From assembly GCA_003116995.1 (NCBI GenBank), contig BDSL01000001.1:868001-932000 (forward strand): a stretch of 64,000 nt of DNA, in the 5' to 3' direction. Below are positions 1 to 9,122 of the stretch, piece after piece. The notes beneath the pieces were generated by a model. The model saw only the letters and a list, made by a program, of their open reading frames with translations, did not search any database and was not told the origin of the DNA. A program made the position numbers and the translations under genes. Position 1 is the stretch's first letter. The number at the start of each line of letters is the position of its first letter. Origin of the DNA: Yamagishiella unicocca. Its lineage: Eukaryota > Chlorophyta > Chlorophyceae > Chlamydomonadales > Volvocaceae.

Positions 1-706
1 ATCCTGAAGGCCGCAGGAAGTCGTCGCTGGCATTTGTCCGTTGGCGCGACCACTTCCGAACGTTCGTGGGCACATCGATGGGCTTGGCAACTGGCTTGGC
101 GACGGGCGCGAGGTTGCGCGCTGATTCATGCACGTTGCTCACAACAAACGCACTCGTGTCGCATCACCGTCTTGGGCGCGCTGCGGCGCGTACTCGCTGA
201 CGCGGTGGCGGCATTGCGGTTGATAGCTGAAGGGGCGGCGAGAGCGTTACCCATCTTGGAGTGTGACTTGGGGTTAGTTACAGGATGGTCGGATGTATAT
301 GAATTCTTGTGTTTGAATATGAAGAGCAATGAGAACTACTGAGGTCCTCGCAGCCTATAAATAACGTTGACAGGCCTGGGTGGCCAGCAGGCCGCGGGGC
401 TCCGGTACGGCCAACGGCCTTCTGCTGACGACCTGATCAGTTGGAAGCCAAATCGCCACGCACAAAAACGTACACGCTAACCAAAATGCCTGCGCGCAAA
501 ACCGCCGCGCTTATGCTTCGGGACACACCCGCCTCACACTTCCCTAGAGAATATAGTCGCAAGCTTGCGCGAATAGACGTTACGTGGTACTTCAAGGTAA
601 AGACATGTCATATGCACGTTCCGTTACCTCACATACGGTCCATCTGTCACCTTGCATAGTATTGAATAGGCATGACCAGCAAATGTAGTGTCGCTCCTAA
701 CCTAGC
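1..706. other. Left-edge intergenic DNA, no supported gene
   Basis: I see no exon structure or recognisable protein here. Open frames in this stretch are short and of composition typical of chance GC-rich DNA. A TTACA at 278-282 (TGTAA on the minus strand) could serve as the poly(A) signal of the LRRC51-like gene to the right, but it lies about 425 bases past the stop, so this is weak. Confidence 0.4.
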
Positions 707-2831
707 CTAGTGCCTCTTCTTGATTGACTTGAACCATGTATCAATCTTATCGCGCTCTACCTTGGTGATGGGTCCGAAGTCCATGTTGCGGACTCCGGGC
801 AAATGGGCGACGACCCAGAACTGGCAGTTAACAGAAAAGGGCAGCGAAAGCAGGATTACACGCACATTAGTTCTGTGCGTTGCGGATATATTGATGAAAG
901 CAATGTGTGTGGCTGGACTAAGACACAACTGCCGATTAGGGGCCTACACGGCTGGATGGATGCAGACGACAACCGTCCGTCAGCTCCAACATATTGGTTG
1001 GAAACAGGTCACCAACAGCACAAACAGATTAACTGCAGAGCTATCAACAACAGTCCGGGCAGTCCTGTCCCACCTTGTAGTTCTTGGTCTCTGAAATTGG
1101 GTTGCCATGCAGGGTCAACTTGGTCAGTTTGGGCAGGGCCTGTAGTCTGAGAACGTCGTTGATGTTTGTGATGTTGTTTCCATGGTAGTACAAGACCTGG
1201 GGCAGCACGCACGGGCAGTTCATGAACAGATAGTCCGAAGCTACGAAAGCGTTGATGGTGCATGTCACGTCAAATGGCGCAAGACGTCCTCACATCTGGG
1301 CACGCCTGACGGTCAGGTTTGCGTTCCAGACGCTCTTCGCTGCAAAGGTACACACTCGGTGGCAAGGAGGCCTTATCTAACTGCCAGCCAGCAGCCTTTT
1401 CGCACACCACCTGCAACGATGGGAACTCCAGCACTGCGTCCTCGATGGTTCCCAGTTGGTTAGATGACACGTCCTGCAGCAGCACGGGGGGCGAGTAGCG
1501 GCAACAATGGCAGTAGCATCAACCGGTGTTTGACCACCAGGGCGCAGAAGGCTGCACTTGCAGTCGTACAAACACCCTGGCTTCACCGAGGTGCAATCGC
1601 CTGGGTACCAGCACCGGAGGGAGTATTTGAGACGTGGGAGTAACGCGCAGGGCGACGCTACTCACAGCTAGAAGCCCCAGTCTGCGATACCTTATCCGAG
1701 AGTGCTGCTCGCCATCTCATGCCGCATGCCCTTTGCTATCCGCGCCGCTGCACATCCCAAAATGCTGCCGCATGCATCTGCACGTGGGTCTGTGCCTGGG
1801 ATCAACCCTGTGCTCCGGCGCGGCGCATGTACTCATCCCGTACGGCAATGCTAGGGCAGCCGCCTGCACCCATTGCGCTGCGCATTCCAGGGTCACTGCA
1901 GTGCCCACCTCACGTCGCTCGCCCGCACTGGATCGTGCAGCCCAGGCCTCCGCAACCCGTGTCCGCTCCCCAAACCCCTGCACTGCCTGTCAACACATGA
2001 GAGGCTAGCCATAACCCACCACCTCCCCGCCCCTTCCCGCCCCTCACCAGCCAGACCAGCTGCGCCGGGTCCGCCAACACGTGCCGCATCACCCGCCCCA
2101 GGCCGTTGAGCGACATGAGGTGGTTGTTGCACAGCCGCAAGGAGTTGGAGTTGAGCTTGGCGCCCAGGGCGGCAGCGGGGGGGCTGCGCTGCGTGGTCAT
2201 CAGCTGCTTGCCGCTGTTCCCGGATGAGGGAGTGCCGCCGCCACTGCCGCCACCGGCCCCAGTAGACGGCGGAGATAATGCCGGCGCTGCCGCCACGGCA
2301 CCTCTTACGGGCGAGTCAAAGTCCGACTGCGCCTGGTCCTGAGCGGCCAGGGCCTCAAGGTACTCCAGGGGGCCGCTGTCGGGCGACAATGCGGGCTTCC
2401 GAGCGGTGCCGCTGGTGGGTTCCACCATGACGAGGTCTACATGGTGAGATGTCGAGAGGAGATGTGTCGATGTCCGTGTTGGTTTTGCACGGGGGATGGC
2501 CGCACGGGTCGACACACTTCATGACGGAGGTGCTATGCGAGACGACCGGCAGATTATGTTTTATCATATTTTCTCGTTCCTGTTGTGATCAGCGGCGCGT
2601 GCGCGTGGTGATGACTTGCAGGCCGGATGGTTGGGATGGAATGCCGGCTGTGGGGGACCGAAGAAGCGGCACTGGCCACTCACCGAGCACTGTCTTCAAA
2701 TCTTTGAATGAGTAGTCTACAGGAGGGCCAGCGGATAACTGCTTTTGCTCCGATATCGGCTGCGTAAGCCACTCGGCCCGCTGCCTCCCCGTGGTACCAA
2801 GCGACGAAGCTTCGGGCCCCGTAAGTGGCAT
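707..2831 (-). CDS. LRRC51-like leucine-rich repeat protein
   Basis: Five exons join in frame (2684-2831, 2048-2436, 1411-1473, 1074-1196, 707-820) to give about 278 residues from an ATG at 2831. The pieces follow animal LRRC51 in order: an N-terminal PVDYSFKDL motif, SLRLCNNHLMSLNGL, DVSSNQLGTIEDAVLEFPSL, VLYYHGNNITNINDV, LTLHGNPISETKNYK and a C-terminal cap with GVRNMDFGPITKVERDKI. LRR domains bind other proteins, and LRRC51 belongs to a small LRR group often found in ciliated organisms, so a flagellar role is plausible but is inference. It is longer than the roughly 190-residue human protein because exon 2 carries a Ser/Gly/Pro/Ala-rich insertion of about 90 residues between the N-terminal motif and the first repeat. 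All splice phases agree. Confidence 0.85.
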
Positions 2832-3176
2832 TGTGTGCTATATTACGCCTGTTTGTGCCTGAACAATGATGTGTTCTAAGCGAGTCGGCCCCGCCGAAGG
2901 TTTGTGCGCTGAGGATACTTTGTAAAGGTACAATTAGTAGTTATCATAAAATTATATGTGTTGTAACATCGGGGGTGGGCAGGAAAATCGGGGCTGGAAT
3001 GATGGATTGTCGTTGGGGTAAGACATTAAATAGTAGGTAGCTTTTACACGAGCGCAAGGGCTAGCATTGCGAAACAGATGTGATGCGCTTACTCTTAGGG
3101 CGCACCATGCGTTACGTTAGGCATTTCGTACTGTACGGGTAAGTTCAGTTCATCGCACGTCTTCATCAGGCAGTTG
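2832..3176. other. Intergenic, AT-richer
   Basis: This is the shared upstream region of the LRRC51-like gene (-) and the small ORF (+). It is visibly richer in A/T than the coding DNA around it (for example 2935-2970). I see no RNA gene and no clear regulatory motif. Confidence 0.4.
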
Positions 3177-3827
3177 ATGCTATCGAAATACTGCATATTG
3201 GCAAAAATGGGACTTATTCCAGCCCTCTTGCGCATTATTGCAAAGCCGCTCGAGCTCACGTACAAAGTCTCGAGGCTAGCCTTCCGCTTGCGTGATACCA
3301 AGAAAGTCTGGGGCCATGTAGAGAGCCTTGCCGCGTTTGCCTTAGACATTACCGGTAGGGTCAAGTTATCGCTCACCTGGCTTGCCATCAAACTTGTGCA
3401 CGGCAAGGTGCGATGCCAACAACTGGCGGGAAAGACCCTCGAGTGGATTAACGGGCATCGAACGGGTGACACGGAAGCAGGACTCGCCGAGGACTTGGAC
3501 TCTTGGCTCGCTCCTCCTACCGAGGCCAGCGTTGCTGTGCCATCGAGCCCGCTCACCCGTGCGGGCCTGCTCTTCCTGCGGGACTGCCTTGCTCGCCTCG
3601 AGGAGGGAGATGAGGAAGTCAGGAAGCGCTTTGTAGACCCTGCCGGCGCGCTGAATGTGCGTGGCGTGTTGACAGCTTTCTACGGCACCGCAACCGCCTT
3701 TAAGCTGGCAGAGGCGATGGTTGCTTCAACGGTCCCAGCTGGCACGTTGCAAAAGCTGCTCGACAGGGTTTACGAGGACCTGCGACTGGCGTTGAGGAGG
3801 GACTTGACCGACATGTTCATTCTGTGA
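3177..3827 (+). CDS. Unrecognised single-exon protein, 216 aa
   Basis: An uninterrupted frame from ATG 3177 to TGA 3825-3827. I do not recognise the family. The first 100 residues are basic and rich in Leu/Ile/Val/Ala (MLSKYCILAKMGLIPALLRI at the start), and could form amphipathic or membrane-associated helices. The middle is acidic and Pro/Ser-rich. The last 80 residues look helical (for example LLDRVYEDLRLALRRDLTDM). The length, helix-like periodicity and lack of simple-sequence bias argue for real coding. Against it: no intron, no homologue I can name, no nearby TGTAA signal, and a 153-codon frame on the opposite strand (3095-3556). The upstream in-frame stop near 3096 makes 3177 the first usable ATG. 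Confidence 0.5.
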   Translation: MLSKYCILAKMGLIPALLRIIAKPLELTYKVSRLAFRLRDTKKVWGHVESLAAFALDITGRVKLSLTWLAIKLVHGKVRCQQLAGKTLEWINGHRTGDTEAGLAEDLDSWLAPPTEASVAVPSSPLTRAGLLFLRDCLARLEEGDEEVRKRFVDPAGALNVRGVLTAFYGTATAFKLAEAMVASTVPAGTLQKLLDRVYEDLRLALRRDLTDMFIL

Positions 3828-5791
3828 GCCTGTGTGAGCCCCCATGCGTTCATTTGATACTCGTACATTCTGACCTCGGCAATACGTCACAGGGACGTGG
3901 CATCGCATCCGGTTTGGGTGCGCGTGAGCTGTGTGTGCGGTTCATGCAGCGACCATGGCCGTCGACGGCGGTGGCGGCGGGCATGGGTTCATTAATCACC
4001 GCAAGCGGCAGCAGGGGAGCGGCTCAGGGTCCTGTCGTACATTATACTGTTGCGCTAGACGGTTGGCTTCGAGGATGCCGTGATGCGCCATACCTGAAAT
4101 CTGGGCGCTGGTTGATACTGGTTTAAAACCATAACTATCTCCCTAATCACAGCGCATTCCTGGGGCTGACGATCTGGATGGATAATTTGGGCGGTGTTTA
4201 TGTGCATCGGCGGGCAACGCGGTCATGCATGTTTGCCGGCGGGCGGGCAGTGGTCGTGCACCGCATGAGGTGTAGTGGTAGACGCACGGTGAAAAGCTTG
4301 TCTGCCGGCCGGTGTAGGATGGCGATGGCTGCTTTGCAGCCTCTGTGGATGCTATCATTTGAAATCTGGACGGAAGCGCAGCCGGCGGACTTGCTCCTGC
4401 CTGCAGTCAGGGCCCTATGATGCGGTGGAGCGTTTTCGCTGCACGCGGCTGCAGCCCAGCCGTAGACCAGATACCATCGGCCATGCTTAGGAAGTCCTTG
4501 CAACTCCGTTTCCAGCTGTAGCATCGTATTTGCTCGACCGACACGACCTCCACGCTTGCCATCTATGAACGACCGCGGGAAACCAAGTCGGCTACACAGC
4601 AGCGCGGGGGCTGACCGTTAAGATGGTCCAGTTCATAACTAGGAAAGCCGCGGGCGGGGCCACCCTCTACATCGCCACGTGTGCAATGTCGCTACGCCAA
4701 CGCAGCACGTTGCATGACATGGCAGCTACTACTATAGGATGCGCAGCCGCACATCGTTCGACTCGACCAGGTCCCCGCGCATTCCGCCTGGGGCCACTCA
4801 CCGACATAGCATATACAGGCGCACTGTAGTCAGGGCGCGAAATCCTGATGGCCATATTTCAACCATTGGGGCCTTTTTCAAACCCACTCAGTACCACCGG
4901 GCAAAGCAACACCACGGCCACCTTGGCCACCAATAAGGTCATTCTGCTGTGGCTTTCGCCTTCCTCGCCCCATTCGCAGCGGATATGCTGCGTATCCCAG
5001 GTTTAAAGCCCGTCCGCACGATGGTGCCCCAGCCGGCGGGCCAAACTGCACCACCCATCCCACCCGGCGTTTCTACGCCACCCCGTGTGTCGCAATGCAG
5101 AGCCCGGACACCCCCTGACGACGTATCAGAGCGCCACGGGCTGCCCCGGCCGGGTAGGCAATGAACCGTTTCATAAAGGCCATGACTGCACCCCTCCGAG
5201 CGCACCTGCCGCGCAGGTTTCCGACCTGGCTAATCCACCACCACCACCGACACCACCACCTGCTATCCCACCACCTGCTCCGGCCCTTCCTCGAATCGCG
5301 GAAACGTTATCACAACCCTAAACTCCCCTACGCAACGTTCAGTGCACAACCGCACAATCACCGCAGCTGAGCTCACAATCATTACATGGCCATCCGCTGC
5401 CGGCGCCTTGCATAGCAGCCCCCGGAGCTGCCTGCTGGAGCCCCCGGGGCCGACCGTCCCGCACACCCCGCCACCTGCCCGCAACCGCTCCACCCGCCTC
5501 ACGGCTCCGTGCTGCCTGCCACCCAAACATACGCAGCTGCAAACCCATGAGACCCTTGCACTACCTGCTCCCCACTCGGCGTCCTCAAGATGTGGGGGCT
5601 TACCCCACACTTCCTCCCACAAACACAACACCGGTCGTCGAGCAAGCAACCTGCGCTTGACGCCTTTTACACCCTCGCCCGCAAAATCGACAACCCCTGG
5701 CTTACAGCTCGGTGCCGGTGGGCGAAGCCCCAGAGTGCCATGTTGGGCGGCTTGGCGGCACCAGCATATCTCATTGCGCAGTGGTCCCTGC
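3828..5791. other. Intergenic, no supported gene
   Basis: About 2 kb with only short frames of no recognisable content. A TTACA at 5702-5706 (minus-strand TGTAA), about 90 bases past the stop of the Pro-rich coding block, fits the poly(A) signal of that transcript. The stretch around 5236-5280 is a CCACCA-type simple repeat. Confidence 0.4.
5702..5706 (-). terminator. TGTAA poly(A) signal of the Pro-rich transcript
   Basis: TGTAA on the minus strand about 90 bases downstream of the stop at 5792. TGTAA is the usual poly(A) signal of Chlamydomonas-type algae. Confidence 0.5.
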
Positions 5792-6786
5792 TTAACGCGG
5801 CGGCGGGTAGTAGCTCCCGCCTTGCGGCGGCGGCGGGGCGCCGTACATCGTCGGTGGGTAGCCCTGCGGCGGGTACATCGGCGCGCCGTAGGCGGCAGGG
5901 GGCTGGCCGGGGTACGGCGCGGGGGCTTGGGGGTATGCAGGTCCTGCGTCGAAGGTGGCGTCCGGGAGGTCGGTGTGGGACAAGGGAAGGTGTCAGCCGG
6001 ACGACAAGCACTGGGGAGGTGGGGGAGGTGCTGATGGGGCCACTCCCAGCTGTGGATTCCGAACCCCGGCGCGACAACCGGGTGATCCCCATACAAGCCA
6101 GCACCGAAGCGCACCTGGGACTCCGTAAGGTGACGGCTGAGGGGGACCGTAGCTAGACGGCGGAGGGGCCGCCCCGTACGGGTTCTGCGGTGGCGGTGCT
6201 CCGAAACTTGAAGCCGCCGGCAGGCCGCCGTACGCATTCGGCGGAGGCGGGCCGTAAACCTGCTGCTGCTGCTGCTGCGGGGGCGCGCCGTACGACGGCG
6301 GCGGTGCTCCATACCCCGGTTGCGTTGGAGGAGGTGCGTTATAACCTTGAGAGGGGCGCGGCAGGCAGCAGGAGGGCACCCGGTAGGTTAGACGTGTGGG
6401 CCTCAGGCACGGTGGCGGGGTGGTGTACGAAGACCTCGCAGCGCCCCCACGTCAACTCATGTTCGTCACGGCCCCACGTCAGCTCATGGGATAATGGTAC
6501 CTGGTCGTTGTGGGTAGGGGTACGGAGCGTAAGCGGGTCCGCCGGGCGGCCCCGCAGCCTGGGGCGGAGGTGGCGGGCCTGACATCAGCGGCTCGGAGGG
6601 GGGTGCGGAGGGAGCGGCGTCCTCGGGGGCATCTTGCGGCGGGGGAGCCTGTGGCTGGGGAGATGTCGACGGCGGCGGCGGCGCAGAGGGTGGCGGTGCA
6701 GAGGGCAGCGGCGCAGGCGGCATCGGGCCCGGAGGTGGTGGGCCCTGCGGAGGCTGCTGCTCCGGCCGGGCCTGACCCTGATGACC
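5792..6786 (-). CDS. Pro/Tyr/Gly/Gln-rich coding block, possibly the tail of the adjacent BTB gene
   Basis: Three exons (6501-6786, 6115-6345, 5792-5943) join in phase. The first exon has an excellent acceptor (long pyrimidine tract, then CAG at 6787-6789). The product is Pro-rich first (GPPPPGPMPPAPLPSAPPP), then a repeated Pro-Pro-x-Tyr-Gly type sequence (GYGAPPPSYGAPPQQQQQQ), then a C-terminus with YPPQGYPPTMYGAPPPPQGG and stop at 5792. Such disordered tails often bind SH3/WW or penta-EF proteins; function here is unknown. No convincing start codon lies in the 75 bases between it and the stop of the BTB frame (6862), which is too short for a separate promoter. I infer it is spliced from the BTB gene through a phase-0 donor: candidates are CAG/GTGTGG with last exon base 7054, or a weaker GCC/GTGACC near 6970. 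It could instead be a separate gene with an unseen first exon. Confidence 0.6.
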
Positions 6787-6861
6787 CTGATGAGCGGCAA
6801 TGGGGGGGGAGGGAGGGCGGCGCCTAGTCAGGTACAATCTGGAACATCACAATCTCGAACA

Positions 6862-8703
6862 TCACGGTTGCGTGGGATTGGGAGGGCGAGTTGCTCCCGG
6901 AGCAGGGGGAAGACGGCGGGAAGAGATGTGGCGGGATGTTGGGGCCCCAGGTGGTGCGGTGCGCGGGGTGGTCACGGCGGAGGGCTCAGGACGTAAAGTG
7001 TCACCGGCGTTGCGGTCCAGCAAACGCATCAACGCAAACCCGTCCAACCACACCTGGAAGGGTGCGGCGGGAGGGGGCGCACCGCCCTGTGCGCTCAGGG
7101 CGGCAGCGCCCGGTGCCGAGTAGCTGGCCGGGTCCACCCCGCCAGCACCGCCGCCGGGAGGCGCGGCCGCCATCTGGGGCTGCTGTAGCTGCAGCTGCTG
7201 GTGCACCCGCGCCACCACCCGCGGCAGTAGCAGGCGATTCGCCAGCCCCAGCACCGACCGCAGCAGGGGCTCCGGGAAGTCCAGGCAGCCCGTGTACATG
7301 TGGCGCAGCAGCTGGGAGAAGGCGTCGGGGTCGGCGTCCGGCAGCGCGACCTCGCGGCGGCCGGTGGCGGCGTTGAAGCTGCCGTCGCCATGTCCGTCGC
7401 CACCGCCACCGCCTCCTCCTGAATGCCCCTGCCGCAACAACCGGCGGCGGAAGTACTCGCACCGCGCCACCAGCACCTGGCTGTGCGCATGAAAGGCGCT
7501 GCCGCCTACCACGATCGTCAGGTCGGCGTTGTGGTAGGGATCGGCCATCATGGCGCCGAAGTCCTCCGCTAGACCCGACAGGTCGGGTCCTGCTGCCGCA
7601 GCGATCGCCGGGGCGGCCGCCACGGCGGCCGGCGCCGGCGCCGGCGCCGGCGCCGGCGGCCTGGACGGCTCTATGCCCGCCCGCATGAGCCACAGCTTGT
7701 TGCCGCCCCACTCGTACACACACAGCAGGCCGCCGGGCAGGATGGCCAGGCGGGCCGCGCGGGACAGCTCCCCCAGTCCCGCCGGCAGCGTCTGTACGGC
7801 ACCGCCGGCGGCCGGGTCCACCCGCCGTACGGCGGCGCCGTCGGGGCCCTCCATGTCGGTGACGTAGATGCGCCCGCGGCTGTCGACCACTGCGTCGCAG
7901 ATGCTGCCGAACAGCGCCGCGCGGCCGGCGCCGTCGACGCAGCCGCTGGCGCCCTCGCTGCCGGCAACCAGCTGCAGGCTCGGCGGCGGCGCCGCCGACG
8001 AGGGCTCCGCGCCCGCGCCGACCGCCGCGTAGACCGCTCGCGGAGTGCAGACGTACAACACGCCCTGCGCGTAGTCGTACGTGACCGAGTGCACCAGCGA
8101 CCAATCCGGGATCTGGAAGGGCAGAGTGGTAACCGCCGCCGCCAGCGCCGGCCGCGGCCCTGAACCGGCGGCCGCCGCAGGCGGCGGCGGCAGCGCCCGG
8201 CGCACGGAGTCGCGGCTGCCATCCGCGAACCACAGCCCCCCCGAGCCGTCCCCTGTCATCACCAGCGCCGATTGCACCTGGGCCGTGCCGCCGGGGCCGT
8301 CCTTATGGCCGGCGGAGCCGGGCTGGCCCGCCACCAGCTCCACAACGCCCAAGGCATCGATACGATACACTGCGTCGCGTGTGGACATGAAGCAGAGGCC
8401 GTCGGCGCCGTCGTCGCTGACCGCGTAGATCGGGGCGCGGGCGGCGCCGTCGCCGCCGGCGCCGGGGCCCCAGGTGTACGGCGACATGCGGCCGTCTGGG
8501 GTGCGTTCGGTGAGGGGGAGCGGTGGGCCCAGGCGGACCTCCGCATAGGAGCCTGGGCTCACGGAATCACTTCCGGCAGCGGCTGCATCTTCGAGTCCTA
8601 GCAGCGGGTGGAAGCCCCACTCGGTGCAGACGAGTATCTGCTGAGCACCTCCGGGCAGCTGCCGCGTGAGAACCGCCGTCACGCGCTCCACGCCCAGCAC
8701 CAC
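6862..8703 (-). CDS. NHL-propeller/BTB-POZ protein (5' end unresolved)
   Basis: One long exon beginning after an acceptor (TTTCACCCTCCCTCAG) at 8704. The frame starts with GTG, not ATG, so a small first exon must lie upstream within 8704-9000; I could not fix it. The N-terminal half is a propeller-like region with repeats such as ICDAVVDSRGRIYVTDMEGP and LAILPGGLLCVYEWGGNKLW. A BTB/POZ domain follows (DLTIVVGGSAFHAHSQVLVA, then ALPDADPDAFSQLLRHMYTG). BTB domains dimerise and recruit CUL3, so a substrate-receptor role is possible but unproven. After BTB, VWLDGFALMRLLDRNAG aligns without gaps with the start of the BACK-like region of the neighbouring paralogue, then similarity ends. The open frame stops at 6862, but splicing into the Pro-rich block downstream is likely. 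Gly and Ala runs are lineage-typical insertions. Confidence 0.8.
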   Translation of the reverse strand: MVLGVERVTAVLTRQLPGGAQQILVCTEWGFHPLLGLEDAAAAGSDSVSPGSYAEVRLGPPLPLTERTPDGRMSPYTWGPGAGGDGAARAPIYAVSDDGADGLCFMSTRDAVYRIDALGVVELVAGQPGSAGHKDGPGGTAQVQSALVMTGDGSGGLWFADGSRDSVRRALPPPPAAAAGSGPRPALAAAVTTLPFQIPDWSLVHSVTYDYAQGVLYVCTPRAVYAAVGAGAEPSSAAPPPSLQLVAGSEGASGCVDGAGRAALFGSICDAVVDSRGRIYVTDMEGPDGAAVRRVDPAAGGAVQTLPAGLGELSRAARLAILPGGLLCVYEWGGNKLWLMRAGIEPSRPPAPAPAPAPAAVAAAPAIAAAAGPDLSGLAEDFGAMMADPYHNADLTIVVGGSAFHAHSQVLVARCEYFRRRLLRQGHSGGGGGGGDGHGDGSFNAATGRREVALPDADPDAFSQLLRHMYTGCLDFPEPLLRSVLGLANRLLLPRVVARVHQQLQLQQPQMAAAPPGGGAGGVDPASYSAPGAAALSAQGGAPPPAAPFQVWLDGFALMRLLDRNAGDTLRPEPSAVTTPRTAPPGAPTSRHISSRRLPPAPGATRPPNPTQP

Positions 8704-9122
8704 CTGAGGGAGGGTGAAATATACGTTTTCCGAAAGGTTGGATCGGAGTAAGGCGTTCGGATGCGGGCGCGTATCGTAGCCGCGGGCTGAGGAAGCCTCG
8801 CATCGCCGAGAGAATTCAGATGACCCGGGACGGCATGCACACCCGATCCGAACCTAACAATGCATCCCCAAAGCAAACCCCGATTTGAGGCCCAGCCTAG
8901 GCCAGAGTGCGGTGCTCCCGGGTAGGATGTGACAATAAACAAGTTAGTATTGGCTCCCGGAAGACTGTACCTGTTCTATATTGCCCATCCTTTAGAAATC
9001 GAGTTTCATAGAATGAGAGTCTCTAGACATTTTCCAACCTCATTGTACACGGTTATACGATGCTCCAGAACCCCTCGCATTTTACGACCCGACAAGGAAT
9101 CGCTCGACCATCCGGCCAAGAA
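8704..9122. promoter_or_regulatory. Divergent promoter region of the BTB/NHL pair
   Basis: About 420 bases between two head-to-head paralogues. It must contain the first exon of the minus gene and both promoters. It is more A/T-rich than the flanks (8930-9060). I see no defined element. Confidence 0.45.

Noticed and set aside
6862..8233. A 410-residue Arg/Gly/Ala-rich minus-strand frame overlapping the BTB gene
   Set aside because: It is the +1 shadow of the BTB/NHL reading frame, with unnatural Arg content and no motifs.
9060..9122. Upstream ATG of the plus-strand BTB/NHL gene
   Set aside because: The paralogue's similarity begins only after ATG 9123; the extra 21 residues have no counterpart.
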